Source of the DNA: Scolanthus callimorphus
Taxonomy: Eukaryota > Cnidaria > Anthozoa > Actiniaria > Edwardsiidae
Direction: 5' to 3'
Length of the DNA stretch: 64,000 nucleotides
Assembly: GCA_033964015.1 (NCBI GenBank)
Contig: CM066916.1
Span: 30,397,404-30,461,403 of the forward strand
The position numbers and the translations under genes were made by a program. How positions within the stretch are numbered: the stretch's first letter is position 1; every line of letters begins with the position of its first letter. Of this stretch, positions 41,441 to 54,210 are shown in pieces. Under the pieces are notes generated by a model. It had not been told where the DNA came from, did not search any database, and worked only from the letters and a program-made list of their open reading frames with translations.

Positions 41441-44400
41441 ATGCCGATAACTTCCCGAGTTACACCGAGCGAGCGGCGAATCGTTTGCATGCATGTTCTC
41501 ACGCAAGCCGTACGTTCTTTCTTCCTCGCCATCGCTCAAGTTGAGTCAAGCAGTCAAGGTAAGCTAACAATTGTTATGTTTTCTTCCAATATCTTACCCG
41601 TTCTTAAACGGAGCCTTCAATTATTATGTCCAGTGATTACTCGCAAAGCTTTTTATAGAGTTTCTGAAAGTTCAAACCGAATTTGGAGTGCAAAAACACT
41701 GCCTGAATCTCGCCAAGTCATTGCACGTGGACGCAGAGTGATTTGTGTCGCTTCCAACGACCAGCAATACGCAACCAACCATGTATTGGATCTGGCGACC
41801 ATTGACCCCATCCCATCACACAGTTCCTTTCATTCGAGCAACAAAACTTCCCTCCGGGGAACTGAAATTGCTCATTCGAGCAACAAAACTTCCCTCCGGG
41901 GAACTGAAATTGCTCATTCGAGCAACAAAAAAACTTCCCTCCGGGGAACTGATATTGTCCCTTTGGACACAATAAAGTCCCGTTTGGGAACAAGTGATAA
42001 ATCTCAAGACATGAATAAGCGTGAAGTTGAGGTCAGTTTCCGAGCTGAATTGAAAACGAGTAATGGGAGATGTCTTGGTTGCCATGATACGCTACATGCT
42101 GACCGAACTGGCGTAATAAACATAGACATTCATTTGGATACTACTAGAGCTTTTCCAGGAAATGATGGAGAAGAGCTTTGTTATATTAATGAAAAAACTT
42201 GCATTAAAAAAGATGCATTAATTAGTGAAAAATCAGCCAACAGAACCCCTAGACCACGTGTGTCAAATTCTGTTAATCACAGAATAAGGGATAGAGAACC
42301 ATCTAGAGTTCCTTTAAGAAAAGTGATGAAGTCACTAAAGATGAGAAAATTAAGAGAGAAATGCAAGTGTAATATCAAGAAATTGGTCCCTGTTTCCTCC
42401 ATGCTGTATAACATTGCGTCTAACTATAAGCAATGGAGAATAGATTATATAAAGAAGCAAAATAGCTTCTACAGCTATTATTTTGTGAAAGCTCAAACAT
42501 ATTGTACAGTGACGTATAATCGACCAGAGAAAAAGATTTCGCAGCATTGTCTTCCTGTCTTACATTCATGTTTGGAGACAAAAACTGCCTCTCACAAAAA
42601 AGCAGATTCTTATCCGAAAGGAATTGATACTTTTGAAGAATTGAATAACCATTTTGGTTTTAACAATGATGAAATAACTCAAACAGATATGCCAGCATAT
42701 AACTTAGCACAAAGGAATATTTTATTATCTGGGGACATTGAGTTGAATCCTGGACCAACAGCAAATAATGATAAAGTCTGTTCCAATTCTGTGTTTAAAT
42801 GCAGACTGCGCAGATATGGGTTAAGACAATTAGATGTAGGAGGTTTTGGAAATTGCATGTTTATGGCTATTGCAGATCAGGTCTTCAATGATGCCCATCG
42901 CCATTTAGAAATCAGGGCAGCTGGTATTCAATATTTGCAAAATAATCCTGAGCGGTTTATAGAAAGTGTCGTTATTGGAAATATTTCATGGTCAGAATAC
43001 TTAACTAATATGTCTGTGGAAGGAACATGGGGTGATCATGTTATCATGCAAGCAATAGCAGAAACTATGAATTTGAGGATACATGTTATTGAATCAAGTG
43101 AAAATTTTGCCGAGCTTACATTGGTTCAAACTCTGAATGTGTCAGAAAATACTAGATCTATTTTTCTGGGTCATATTGGGGAGATGCATTATGTCTCAAC
43201 ATCAGCTATTTTACCATCTGAAGGTGCTTCACCTGATATGATTAAAGCAAGTGCTGTAGATAATTCATCTGAACCAGTACTTAAGGTGTGTAAAAGCAAT
43301 TGCACTAGTCTGCAAGAAAAGCAAACTAAGAATTCATTTGCCAATAGAGTTGAAATTCACTCGACGGAAGTATTTAAGGAAAATACAAATGCATGTTCTA
43401 GGCAAAATGAGAATAGTATATCGTTAAAGAGAAAATACTCTGAAACAAATTCACCACTTGAAAAAAAGGTGAGGCGTAATAATTACCAAAAAGAGTACCG
43501 GCTAAGAATGAAATCTGCTGATCAAATGAAAAAGCATAATGATTATCAAAGCATTTACAGATCAAAAATGAAATCCAACCAAAAGGCTAAAGAGAAAGAA
43601 TATAAAAAAGTTTACAGATCAAAAATGACTCCTGATCAAATAGCAAAAGAGAAAGAATATCAAAAAAAATATCAAAAAGTTTACAGATCAAATAAAACAC
43701 CAGAACAAAAAACAAAAGAGAAGAAATATCAAAGAGTTTACAGATCAAAAATGTCATCTTCACAAAAGTCAAGACCTGTAGAAAAGCAATGTGATGACTT
43801 TTCAAGTAAAGAAACAGCAATTTCAAAGTTCCATGACTTAGTTGCAGAGGGACCCCTGTATATTTGTAGTTGCTGTGATCAGCTATGGTATAGGCATGGT
43901 GTTATAAATGCTAAACATCTCAGAGAGTCGAATCCTGATGTTAATGGATATCTTACTAATAAGAAAAGTGTTGGAGATACTGAATGGGTTTGCAAAACTT
44001 GCAAAAGCCATTTGATAAAGAATAATATTCCACCATGTGCTACTTTCAATGGGCTAGTATTTCCAAAAAATCCAACATTTTTTGATTTGAACGAATTAGA
44101 GTGTAGATTACTAGCACCAAGGATTGCTTTTGAAAAGCTGATGCAAGCCCCCAGGGGAAAGCAATATAAAATATATGGTAATGTTGTTAATGTTCCTGCC
44201 GATGTTACTAATACAGTCAGCATGTTACCACGGTTATTAAGTGAAGATCACACAATTAAAGTAAATTTGAAAAGAAAACTACAATATAAAAGTTCAGCAC
44301 TGTCATTGAATATAAGGCCGAATAAGGTAGTACAAGCAGCACAGTGGTTGATGAATAATAGCAGTCTATATAAGGATGAGGGTATTGTTTTCAATCCAGA

Positions 44401-46426
44401 GTGGGCTATTCAATATGCCAAAGAAATTAAGCAGCATCAAAATATTGATGATAATGCTTGTGACCAATTATCGGAAACTGTTGAAAGCAGCAATGGTGAA
44501 GACGTAAATGATGATGATAGTTTAAGTGAAGCTGAAGGCGAAACACCTGCTGGTGTCACTGATACTTTGTTGACTTCGACTGACTTTTTAGAAGACCATG
44601 AACGTCAGTATGTATTAAATGTTGCACCAGGAGAGGGCCATAGGCCCTTAAGTATATTTAGGTACAAATTCTCAGAAGAATTAGCATATCCTGGAATATT
44701 CCTTGGTGAACCAAGAGCACTAAAGAAGCAAATTCATTATAGTGATATATGTAAATCAGAGCTGAGAAGGTCAGATAGAAGGGCAGCTATGTGCATTGAA
44801 AATATTTTTTTCAAGGCTAAGAAAATGCAAATGAAAATTCTTCTAGGCAAGGCAACTATTGCACTCAGGAAATGTAAAGGGAATGATAAAAATCTCAATG
44901 CACATCGGTTAAAGCAGGCAGGTGCAATAGACAGGTTGATTCATTACGATGAGGGTTTTAAATTTCTTAGAGCTTTACGAGGTTCACCCCCATACTTTGA
45001 AAAGGCAAAAAAAGACCTTTTTGCTATGATAAGACAGCTAGGTCCAGCAACACTATTTTGCAGCTTCTCATCAGCAGAAACACAGTGGACCCATCTACTT
45101 AGAATCCTTGGCCATGTTATCGATCACAAGCAATATTCTGATGATGAAATTAAGAATCTTGACTGGGAGGATAGGTGTAGAATGATCCAAAATGATCCTG
45201 TCACATGTGCCAGACATTTTGATTATCAAGTGAAGATATTTTTAAATAACTTTCTTCTAAGCTCTGCTGAGCCTCTAGGTACTATATCGGACTGGTTTTA
45301 CAGGGTAGAATATCAGCAACGCGGCTCGCCTCACATACATATGCTACTCTGGGTAGATTCTGCCCCAAAATTTCAAGAACAAAGTGATGTTCAAGTTATA
45401 GAATTCATTGACAAGATAATAAGCTGTCAAAAAGCTATGGATAGTCCTGAACTGTCTGATTTAGTCTGCCGGCAAGTTCATCGACATTCACATACATGCC
45501 GTAAAAATACTAAAGCTGACTGCAGATTTAACTACCCTCAGCCTCCTATGAGACAAACAATAATACTCCATCCTTTAGATGATGATATGTCACAAAGTAA
45601 AGTTAAAACACATAAAGCTACATGGAAGTTGATTAAGAAGCATCTTGATGATATGAAGGAAGGCGAAGACATTTCCTTAGATCAGTTACTTTTAGATCTC
45701 AATGTGACAGAGGAAAATTATCTCCTTGCTATATGTTCATCACTAAATGCTCCCACTGTTTTCTTGAAAAGAAATCCAAATGAGCTGAGAATTAACAATT
45801 ATAATCCTGCTTGTCTTAGGGCATGGAGAGCTAATATGGATATTCAGTTTGTGCTTGATGTATATGCTTGTGCTGTTTACATTGTAAATTATATTTCAAA
45901 GGGCCAGAAAGGCATGAGTGATTTGCTTCGTGAAGCTTGTACTGAAGCCAGGAAAGGGAATTCCTCAATTAAACAACAGGTTAGGGATATTGGTAGTAAA
46001 TTTGTGAACAATGTTGAAATCAGTGCCCAAGAAGCTGTATATATTACATTGCAACTGCCTATGAGAAAGTCATCTAGGGACATAATATTCATTAATACCT
46101 CACCTCCTCAAGAGAGGGTGGAGCTTCTAAAGCCATTAAATGTTATAAAAGAAATGGATGATGACTGTGAGGAAATCTATACAAGTGGTTTGCTTAAAAG
46201 ATATTGCAAGCGTCCAGCCAAGCTAGAGCAAGTGACACTAGCAGACTGGGCTGCCTGGTATGATAGTACTGGTAAGCCATATGTAAAGCCATCAAATGAA
46301 AAGGACCCTGATGGTTTTCAGTCAGAGAGTTTTATTGACCATTTTGAGAATGATGATGATGATTTTGTTGGGTCATCTAAAAATCAATGTAGTAAAACTA
46401 AAAAAGGAACAAAGCAAGAATTATAA
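41441..46426 (+). pseudogene. Helentron Rep: 2A-like motif, OTU protease, Helitron N region, HUH nuclease
   Basis: 1661 codons, open until a frameshift. Residues 129-175 hold three copies of a 14-residue repeat (SSNKTSLRGTEIA). Residues 431-440 are GDIELNPGPT, the 2A consensus (DxExNPGP). OTU domain about 460-590: DVGGFGNC with Asp465 and Cys472, and EMHYVS with His583, fit the catalytic set. About 690-800 is a basic repeat region (YRSKM...QK). Then a Cys pair region (CSCCDQLWY, CKTC) and the Helitron-like N region. Rep: GSPHIHMLLW with His1298 and His1300 (HUH), and YIVNYISK with Tyr1480 and Tyr1484, the two-tyrosine spacing of Helitrons; these nick and join DNA. The start codon is uncertain; a GTAAGC near 41560 could mark an intron. 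Confidence 0.85.
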
Positions 46427-47766
46427 GAAGTGTATGGTTCAATAAAGAAGCTGAACCAGAAAAGCATTACCGTGAATTGATTATGCTGTTTACATCATGG
46501 AGAAATGAAGAAACAGACTTACTTGGGTCCTTCTCGTCTTATCAACAACGGTATAAAGTGATTGCTAAATTAATTGACAAGCAAATGGAGCAATATGCTG
46601 TGTGTAATGACGATTTTGATGAGATACAGCAAAATATTAATGCATTAGAAGAAAGCTATGACACAATAGCACCTTGTACTCAGAATATTGAACAGCAAGA
46701 CAGAGCTGAGGGCAACCAGGACTTACATCCTGACTTCAATGAGACTTACAATTTGTCGGATGACATAGGGATTCCATCAGCTGATACCACTGAGCCATTA
46801 ATCCTTAATGAATTAGGAGATGATGAGTATAGAAATGTGGTGCAAATGTTGAATAAAGAACAGAAAGAATTCTTCTATCATGTTCTACATCTTATTAAGA
46901 CATCTGATGATCCATTTCACTGTTTCTTGAGTGGTGGAGCAGGTGTAGGCAAATCACATGTCACTAAAGCCTTGTATCAAGCTGCTTTGAAATACTATAA
47001 CACAAGAGCTGGTGATAGTTTTACAGAAATCAAAGTATTAATGCTAGCACCTACTGGTAAGGCGGCTCACAACATCAAGGGTAACACTATACACAGTGCC
47101 TTAGCAATCCCTGCCTGTCAGTCATTAAAAACTTATAAGCGTCTTGACTCAGGTAGACTGAATTCACTTAGATGTCAGTTTGGTGGCGTGAAACTGATAT
47201 TTATAGATGAAATATCCATGGTTGGTAACACAATGTTCAATGTTCAAATAAACAATAGGCTGAAAGATATTAAAGGCAGTCCCTTACCATTTGGGGGTGT
47301 CAGTATCATTGCTATTGGAGATCTATTCCAGCTACAGCCAGTTATGGATAACTATATTTTTAAAGAAATGGACAACTTTGAATATGGGATTTTGGCACCA
47401 AATATTTGGAAAGAGTTTTTCAAAATGTTTGAATTAAAAGAAATCATGAGACAAAGAGAAAGCAAACAATTTGCTGAAATGCTAAACAGATTGCGAGAGG
47501 GTAATCACACACAAGAAGATATAAAGAAATTTAAAGGTCGCATATTGAAAGCTTGTGACAACTATCCCATTGATGCACCACACTTGTTTACTGAGAATGC
47601 TAAAGTCAATGACTTTAATAAAACAGCTCATGATGCTATTGTAGGGCAGAAGTATACTATCAATGCTCATGATAGTGTTATAGGAGCTGAATCTCGAGAG
47701 CTAAGGGATAAGATATTGAGGCAAATTCCGAGTGATCCTAGGAAAACCAAACACATGGTACGCTGA
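46405..47766 (+). pseudogene. Helentron helicase, first part (PIF1 family)
   Basis: Continues the Rep in another frame: after an A6 run at 46400-46405 the frame reads ARIIRSVWFNKE and then YRELIMLFTSWRNEE, the normal link between Rep and helicase in Helitrons. Walker A GGAGVGKS (46933-46956) and Walker B FIDEIS (about 47200-47217), then AIGDLFQLQPV and KEIMRQ. This is a superfamily 1B PIF1-like DNA helicase that unwinds DNA during rolling-circle transposition. The frame ends at a stop at 47764 in the middle of the helicase. Confidence 0.85.
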
Positions 47767-48767
47767 ACTTGGCAGTAAGTGAAAGGACTGAAATATCTCT
47801 AAACACCAGAACAGATGATGGCATCACAAATGGTGCTAGTAATGTGATTAAACTTATGCAATTAAACCAAAACTTAGGTCCACCATCTGGTATAATCTGG
47901 GTAAAGTTTGACCATGCAGATGTTGGTGTGAAAACCAGACATGAAAACAGGCACCTGTATGTCAATAATATTGATCCCTTATGGACTCCTATCAAACCTG
48001 TCACAACACAATTTGCAGTTGGAAGAAATAGAACTGTACAAGTTGTTAGGAAACAATTTCCCCTTAGACCAGCCGCTGCAAAAACAATTCATAGATCACA
48101 AGGTGACACTGAAAGTCAAATAGTTGTTAACTTTGAAACAAGACGAGCCATCCCTCACATCCATTATGTTGGGTTAAGTAGAGTGAGAACTATTGAAGGT
48201 CTGCACATCACTCAGCTTTGTGAAGATAAGATAACTGTCAATCCAGCTGTCCAAAAGGAAATGGCACGGCTCAGAACAGAAGGAAAACTTGATATATGTA
48301 TCTCACCTATATATAATGCTGATGAATCAGCTATTAAGATATGTTTTCTGAATGCACGATCTTTGCATAAACACATCAAGGATATACGTGCAGACTTGAA
48401 TTACGTAAGCACAGATATTACAATTATTTCAGAAACACGATTTTATCAAAGAGATAGCAACGATATGTATAATATTGGTGAATATAGCTTATTTCGTAAT
48501 GATGCTACATCAAATATTAACAATGAAAGGCCATATGGTGGGACTGCAATATACAGCCGCATTGATTACTATCCTGGGTATCCATATTGCTTTAATCGTA
48601 ATGGAATAGAAGTATCAGTCATCCGAATGATGATAGCTCCGCATATAACAGTCATAGCTATATATCGCCCTCCTACTGTTCCTATAAGACAACTGTGTGC
48701 TTTTGTAGAAGAAATTTTGAATTTGCCATTAACAGTCCTGAAAGTTTTTATTGGAGATTTAATGTGA
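47757..48767 (+). pseudogene. Helentron helicase, second part, fused to start of EEP endonuclease
   Basis: Third frame. TLNLAVSERTEIS and DDGITNGAS are the helicase region after the shift. AAKTIHRSQGDT and HYVGLSRVRT are the late helicase motifs (V and VI). From about 48335 an endonuclease/exonuclease/phosphatase (EEP, APE-like) domain begins: ICFLNARSLHKHI, IISETRF and PYGGTAIYSR. A fused EEP domain distinguishes Helentrons from simple Helitrons. The frame stops at 48765 just at the GD part of the GDFN active-site motif. Confidence 0.85.
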
Positions 48768-48979
48768 ACTGGTTTAATATTCCAGACAGGACGCCCCTGT
48801 ACAATGTTTTTGTAAGAGATAACCAATACAGGCAGATGATATCTTGTTATACTACAGATAATAAAACTTGCATTGATCACATTTACACTAATATACCAGA
48901 AGCAGTGAAAGCAGGTGTATTGGAGACTTATTTCTCTGATCATAAAGCAGTTTATACACTACTGAATTGTCTTTCATAA
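48768..48979 (+). pseudogene. Helentron EEP endonuclease, C-terminal part
   Basis: In the next frame the domain goes on: FNVNWFN (completing GDFN), then CYTTDNKTCIDHIYTN and FSDHKAVY, the conserved DH and SDH motifs, and a stop after LLNCLS. One missing T in GATTT(T)AAT explains the frameshift; an assembly error is possible. 48980-49269 has no gene. Confidence 0.82.
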
Positions 48980-49269
48980 ATGGATTATTGAGAAACCTAT
49001 TGACTACTTTCTATTGACTACTACTTAAAGTATCACAAACCACTCTATGCATTACTAAAGATTTCTTGAAGATCACTGTTATTTTTGAGGTATCATCTCC
49101 TGTATATTTGATCAATGTGACTAATAACCACACTCTGTCAGATAAAACTCCTAATGTGATTTAATCTTAGTGATATGAAGTAAAAACCTGTATAACAAGC
49201 ACTGTTTTGTTTGTTGTACCTTTAGATCGAATATATTTGAACAGTCACAGACTGTTTTCAAGAATTGAC

Positions 49270-50789
49270 ATGGATCAGCTTCCGCATCCAAGGTAAGCAA
49301 CAATGCAATGCTCTGTCTTTCCTCTCTTTTTCTTTTTAACTCATATCATTAGATTCTATCTAACAAATGTATTGTATTCCTTGCAACCAGCAGCCAAGAT
49401 AACACACCATCCTGTAAAGAAAAACCTGCAAAAATTACTGATGAGCGACAAGGAGCACCTTTGCAAGGTTAGAATAATTTGGATAAAAAAAGTTGCTGGA
49501 ATACCATTTTCACTGTCATTTTATGGAGCAGCCATGAATTATTGGGGGGAAGGAGGGCGGCGAAATTTCTTCCAAGTACTACTCACTGCATTCTGGAAGT
49601 GTTTAAAATCTCAAAAACTCCCGCCTGTTAGAGCCAAAAATGTGTAGCCCCAATAATTGATGACCGCCCTTTTGTGCTACTCCCCAATCCTTTGATTGGA
49701 AACTACTCCTCGGACAAGACAGACATGAAAAAGAATACATGAAGAAATATTAAGGTGCTGTCTGTCTGTGTGTGTTTCATCAGATCTTGAGGGTTATGTC
49801 CATCAACTGACGGAAGTCAGAGAAGCCAGAAACAACAGCACCGTCAAGTTCTTCGAATGTAAGGTCCAAACTTCAGAAGACACCGCTGTCTCCGCTGTTT
49901 GCTACTCGCCTGAAAAACGGAAGCATATTCTTCAACACTTCCAGCAAAAATCACCAGTGAAGATTGTGGGACTTAAAAGAAAACACGACACAGACTACCA
50001 AATTCCTAAGAGTGCTCAAATTAAGAGAACATCACTAAGCTTTTCGTACAATCAAGCATGTACAGCAAATCTGATCAAAGTAAGAGATGTTCATGCTGCA
50101 AACTTGTACCAACAAGTAGATATCAAAGTTAAGATTATCTTAAAGCCAGAAATCAAACAGGCTATAATTTATAATGGACAGGCACATTATAAGGTCGAAT
50201 GTCTAGTTGCAGATGAGTCAGGACCGCTAAAGCTAATCTTATGGGAAGATGCGATCGATAAGGTACAGGCTGGAAAAAGCTATCACTTCCAAAACATGAA
50301 AGTACGAATGTTTGCTGATGAAAATATGTTAACACAAACGAATCCACAACAATCACACAAATTCAAGATATTTCAAACATTGATCTAGAGTCACCAGAAA
50401 TATCAGAGAATCTAATCGTTGGTCAGTGTCTTGGAGTAGAAATAAAACGGCACTCGGCTTGCATTGCATGTAACACTACCATTGAACCAATTCCGCAAGA
50501 GGAATCATTTACATGTCAAAAGTGCAAAATGACAATATTAACATCATGTCTAAAGCCCAAGCTTGTCTGTCAACTACTAGTCAAAAGTGAAAATAAGCTT
50601 GTTAGTTACACCTGTTTCAATGATGCGATTGAAAGCTTTCTTCGCATCACCAACGTCACTCAGCCCATCACAGATTTGACCGTAGCACAGTTGAAAGATT
50701 ACCTTCTACATGGTAATCAATTGAACATGATTGTGGATAAATCTTCAAGATTACTAGTTCAGTTTCTACCTCTTGGAACCCCACTGTAA
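49270..50789 (+). pseudogene. RPA-like single-strand DNA-binding protein of the Helentron, spliced, one frameshift
   Basis: Exons 49270-49292 (MDQLPHP, ends phase 2, donor GTAAGC), 49391-49467 (phase 2 to 1, donor GTTAGA) and 49784 onward (acceptor gtttcatcag). Phases fit: split codons give Ser and Asp, and the product runs into DLEGYVHQLTEV. OB-fold features follow: FFECKVQT, VDIKVKIILKP, YKVECLVADESGPLKLILWE, NMKVRMF. Near 50330 the frame shifts; the new frame has IVGQCLGVEIKRHSACIACN and FTCQKCKM, a four-Cys zinc ribbon like that of RPA1, and ends at 50789. AATAAA at 50928 is a plausible poly(A) signal. Role: coating single-strand DNA during rolling-circle transposition (family knowledge). 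Confidence 0.8.
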
Positions 50790-51587
50790 CAACCAGAGAG
50801 ATGGTAACTATTTCAGTTCCTAAGGTTACAATTTAACAATGGACCAGTTAAAATATGATCGGCTTTTTAACTAGGCTATTCAGCATTCACATCCGTTTGT
50901 TTTCTATTGTCGTTGTATTAGTTAATTAATAAAGTTTATCCTTAGTCAATCGAACTATTTAAAAAAAAATCATTTGAGCTCCATCCTAGATCTCCAACAA
51001 CAATTTACTGTGACGTTCCATGACTGAATGGAATAATCTTTGAATCAGTTAAACTTTTCGATAACCCAACGCAAACCTTAAATAATTCACCAATCTAATT
51101 AGGTTTCAACAAATTCCTCGATTGACACGTTACACGTTTAAATAGTTTCGCTTTCTTTCCTGATATTATATTCATACATGTTAGCTTCTTGTTGGTTTTG
51201 TTGCATATACACTAATTGATCAAACATTTATTTAATAAACTGTTGCGTTAAATATCTGCTTTGTGTTTTTCCAAGGGGGGTCACGACTCCGAGAGTTTTC
51301 CGAGGGTGGTATGTCAGAAAAAATCGCTCTTCCGTGGTTCTTTCCGAGGGACCAGCCCGCAAACTTGCAATTTCCGAGGTAGAAGGTTTGCTCTTCCGTG
51401 GGTATTTCCGGAGCCAAATTCGACCTCTTTCGTACATATATAGTAGGGAGGCTGCGGATGGAATGGCCCCTAAACCAACATCAACAACTAGACAGCAAAA
51501 CTATACAATACATAATCGCCGAATCAAAGTTCCCTCCCTTTGAAGCTGTTATATAATTGTTCATTTTCTATGTATTATGTATACACC

Positions 51588-51868
51588 TATTTCAGAAAAG
51601 GTTGCACCGTCACAACTGTCTGTTGTAGCCCGCGATGCGTTATGGAGAAAATAGTTATATCAAAACAGAATCATGGACTCTGGTTTTCAAGACAAATAGT
51701 CATACTTATCACCCTGCTTTATGCCAAATGATTCTACAATATTGCTCGCAATAAATATTTTACTGGATTTTACACGAGAATTTCGCTCTTCTTAGTTTCT
51801 TCCATGATGCATTGCGGGCTACAACAGACAGTTGTGATGGTGCAACCTTTTCTGAAATAGGTATATGG
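51588..51868. mobile_element. 280-bp MITE inside the Helentron right flank
   Basis: CCTATTTCAGAAAAGGTTGC and ACAACTGTCTGTTGTAGCCC at the left; exact-type inverse at 51800-51864. Bordered by TATA-like sequence on both sides. A late insertion into the transposon, or part of its 3' non-coding end. Confidence 0.75.
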
Positions 51869-52242
51869 CAAGCTTACAACTCGTTGATATTTAGTAAACA
51901 GGTCAAGCACTAGTCGAGCCTTTTTTCCACTGCAGTCTGCAGTAATGCAAGTGTCTGCACAAAGCCCTTTCGAAAAAAACCCTTCTTATGTAGAAAAACA
52001 TCAAAGCAAATTTAGGCTGGGTGAAACCTTCAAAACAGTTTCGCTGAACCGCAGTAGCTACATGCACGCTTTGCGAGCCTATTTTTTCTAATGGATCCAT
52101 CTTCAAGATACGGATCAATTAGAAAAAAGTCATATTTGATATTTTGTTTCTTATTGTATAAGAATTCTCTATGCAAAGAATCAAGCCTATCTGACTTTAC
52201 CTGACCTTATGGTAGAAATCTTGCCATTTGGGGGTTCTGTCG

Positions 52243-53334
52243 CCGTAGCCCACGCTGAAAACGATTATTAGGCCTAGTACAAACATCGATCCTAAAACTA
52301 GTGGCTATTTTTTTTTTCGGTTTCATTTGCATTAGAAACTCGAAATAGACTTGAACTAGAGTTGCACATAATTGCTACTTTCAAGTGCTTCTTTCTTTCT
52401 TAGATTCTTAAAATTAGACTTGTTGGCTTCTCCGAAAAAGTTTCCATTGTTTTTCATCCGGACCTAACGGGCCATATGACCAATTTTCTTTCTGACAATA
52501 GCACATTATCTATTTGCGAACAGAAGCCCTCTTCGCGACTTAACATTCTCATTTCTTTAACTATAAAAATATGACAATATAAGTCTCTAGAAATTCCGAA
52601 TGAAATTGAGCGAAGCGACACTCCCATATAAGAGAAACCACAGACCAAGTTCATATAGCTAAAACATTGACTGCGAAATGCTGAATTAAACAATACGTCC
52701 TTTTCAAACAATAAGCTCTTGAAACTGCGGCTTTAGAAACAATCTGCCGTTTTATAGAAAAATATAATTTCATAAGACATTCATGCTGTTCTACGTTAAA
52801 TAACTACGACAGAATCAAAAGTTGACCTAACTTTACATCAACATCTCGGCTCGTGATGGCACTTAAACAAGCGAAAACATTTGAAAAATCTGAGAAAAAC
52901 AGGAGGCTTACCTTCTTCTAAAATATGCTTTCGGTGCGAATTTTTTCCTGAAATAACTGTTTCTCGAAAAGGATCTAAAGTTATTAATTTCAAGTTATTT
53001 ATTATTCATTATTTTTCGCCTTCTCACCAGACAATGTTATGAGTTATGATCAAAAGGTTGCTGTGGAGAACAGTAAGTCATCTTATCAAAGGCTATACGA
53101 ATATTCAAGAATCTATCAAATTCATAACAAAACGGTGTGATCTCCAAGCGAAAACATGGAATAATAATATTAACGCAATCGCAGTGCTTGAAAATGATTG
53201 CGATCCAAGTATCAGCGTGTAATTGTTTCTTGATGGTAGCGTTAACTTTTCGGATTTATTTGAATAGATAATTCCAATTCGAATAATAGTGTCAAAGTGC
53301 AGGAATGAGAATAAATTTATTCAAATGAGAGAAA
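52243..53334. other. Intergenic stretch, nothing recognised
   Basis: AT-rich, no coding frame with family features, no clear inverted repeat. Confidence 0.5.
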
Positions 53335-53420
53335 GTGTAAAAGTAAAGTAAAGTAAAAGTAAAGTAAAGTAGGTGCTTATATAGCGCTTATCCTCAAAGC
53401 TCTAAGCGCTTTACATTTTT
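53335..53420 (+). repeat. (AAGTAAAGTA)n followed by GCGCTTAT/AAGCGCTTTACA motif
   Basis: Short AAGTAAAGTA repeats run into TGCTTATATAGCGCTTATCC and CTCTAAGCGCTTTACAT. That pair of motifs is common at the ends of invertebrate interspersed repeats (recalled, unverified). Confidence 0.6.
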
Positions 53421-53959
53421 GGATAACTCATCCTACAGAGACCAGAAACGCGTAAAACAAACTTACAGGGGAATAGAAGCAGTCTGACGATCGGCTAAAC
53501 TAGGACACGCTATATTTATGTCCTGTGTCAGTGTTTGGTTAACACAAAATGTTTCTTGTCGGCTGAATAACTTTTTTTTTGTCACGGCTACAAAATTTGT
53601 CGCGCGCACAATGTTTCTGGGAATCATGAAGGAAACGTGTTCGGCTAAAATGTTGCGCGCTACATGTTTCTAGTTTAGCCAGGGCCTAAACCTAAGCGTG
53701 AAACTCGGGTTACTGGCCTTTGTTCCACTAACATTAAATACGCTCTGCTGAAAAGGCATTGAGCGCTCCTGGTTAGTGAAACACTTATGTTTCTTTCTTT
53801 TTAATTCTATTGCTCATAGGTGCGGCTTCTTTTGGACAAATAAATACCTCGACGCGAATCTGGGACGTCGTTTCCCAACTAGGCCTAAAACTCCGTTTTT
53901 TTTTTGTGGCTATTGCAACCAGCTAGCAACCAGCTGCAACGATGCTACGAGAGGGCATT

Positions 53960-54210
53960 TCTGGTAGCATCGACTCCTGCACATTTTCAAACGTCGCTTT
54001 TGGGGCATTTTGGATTTTCTGCACCGCCAGTCAAATCATCCTAGCCAATCAGGTCCTGCCCTGTTTCGCCTAGTGCAGTCGACTGGGTTTCCGTCGCGAC
54101 AGAAAGCCATGCTACTGCACTGGGCGAAGCAGTTCAAGGGCCTTATTGGCTTTAGAAATGGTTTATGATTGGCGGAACAGAAAAAAGCAAAATCAACGCA
54201 CGTTTTGAAA
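53960..54210. mobile_element. Foldback MITE copy (CATCGCGACCC family), diverged
   Basis: CACCGCCAGTCAAATC, CTGCCCTGTTTCGCCTAGTG and CACTGGGCGAAGCAG, ATTGGCGGAACAG form the arms as in 14062-14346. 54211-54725 has nothing recognised. Confidence 0.72.

Larger units (their letters stand above)
41031..52242 (+). mobile_element. Helentron/Helitron2-like transposon, about 11.2 kb, with long terminal inverted repeats
   Basis: The left end CGACAGAACCC, then CTAAGGTCAGGTAAAGTCAG, TTGATTCTTTGCATAGAGAA and AACAAAATATCAAATATGAC (to about 41146) are repeated inverted at 52125-52242 with few differences. Between them are, in order: 2A-like motif, OTU domain, Helitron N region, HUH Rep, PIF1-type helicase, EEP endonuclease (all one broken frame), then a spliced RPA-like gene. 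This set is typical of animal Helentrons (rolling-circle transposons). Frameshifts at about 46400, 47757, 48767 and 50330 make it likely inactive. Exact outer borders are uncertain by about ten bases, and no target duplication was seen. A 280-bp MITE sits near its right end. Confidence 0.85.

Noticed and set aside
53776..53967. Small Cys-containing frames around 53.8 kb and similar 60-80-codon frames elsewhere
   Set aside because: Length expected by chance in this base composition; no family features or splice support.
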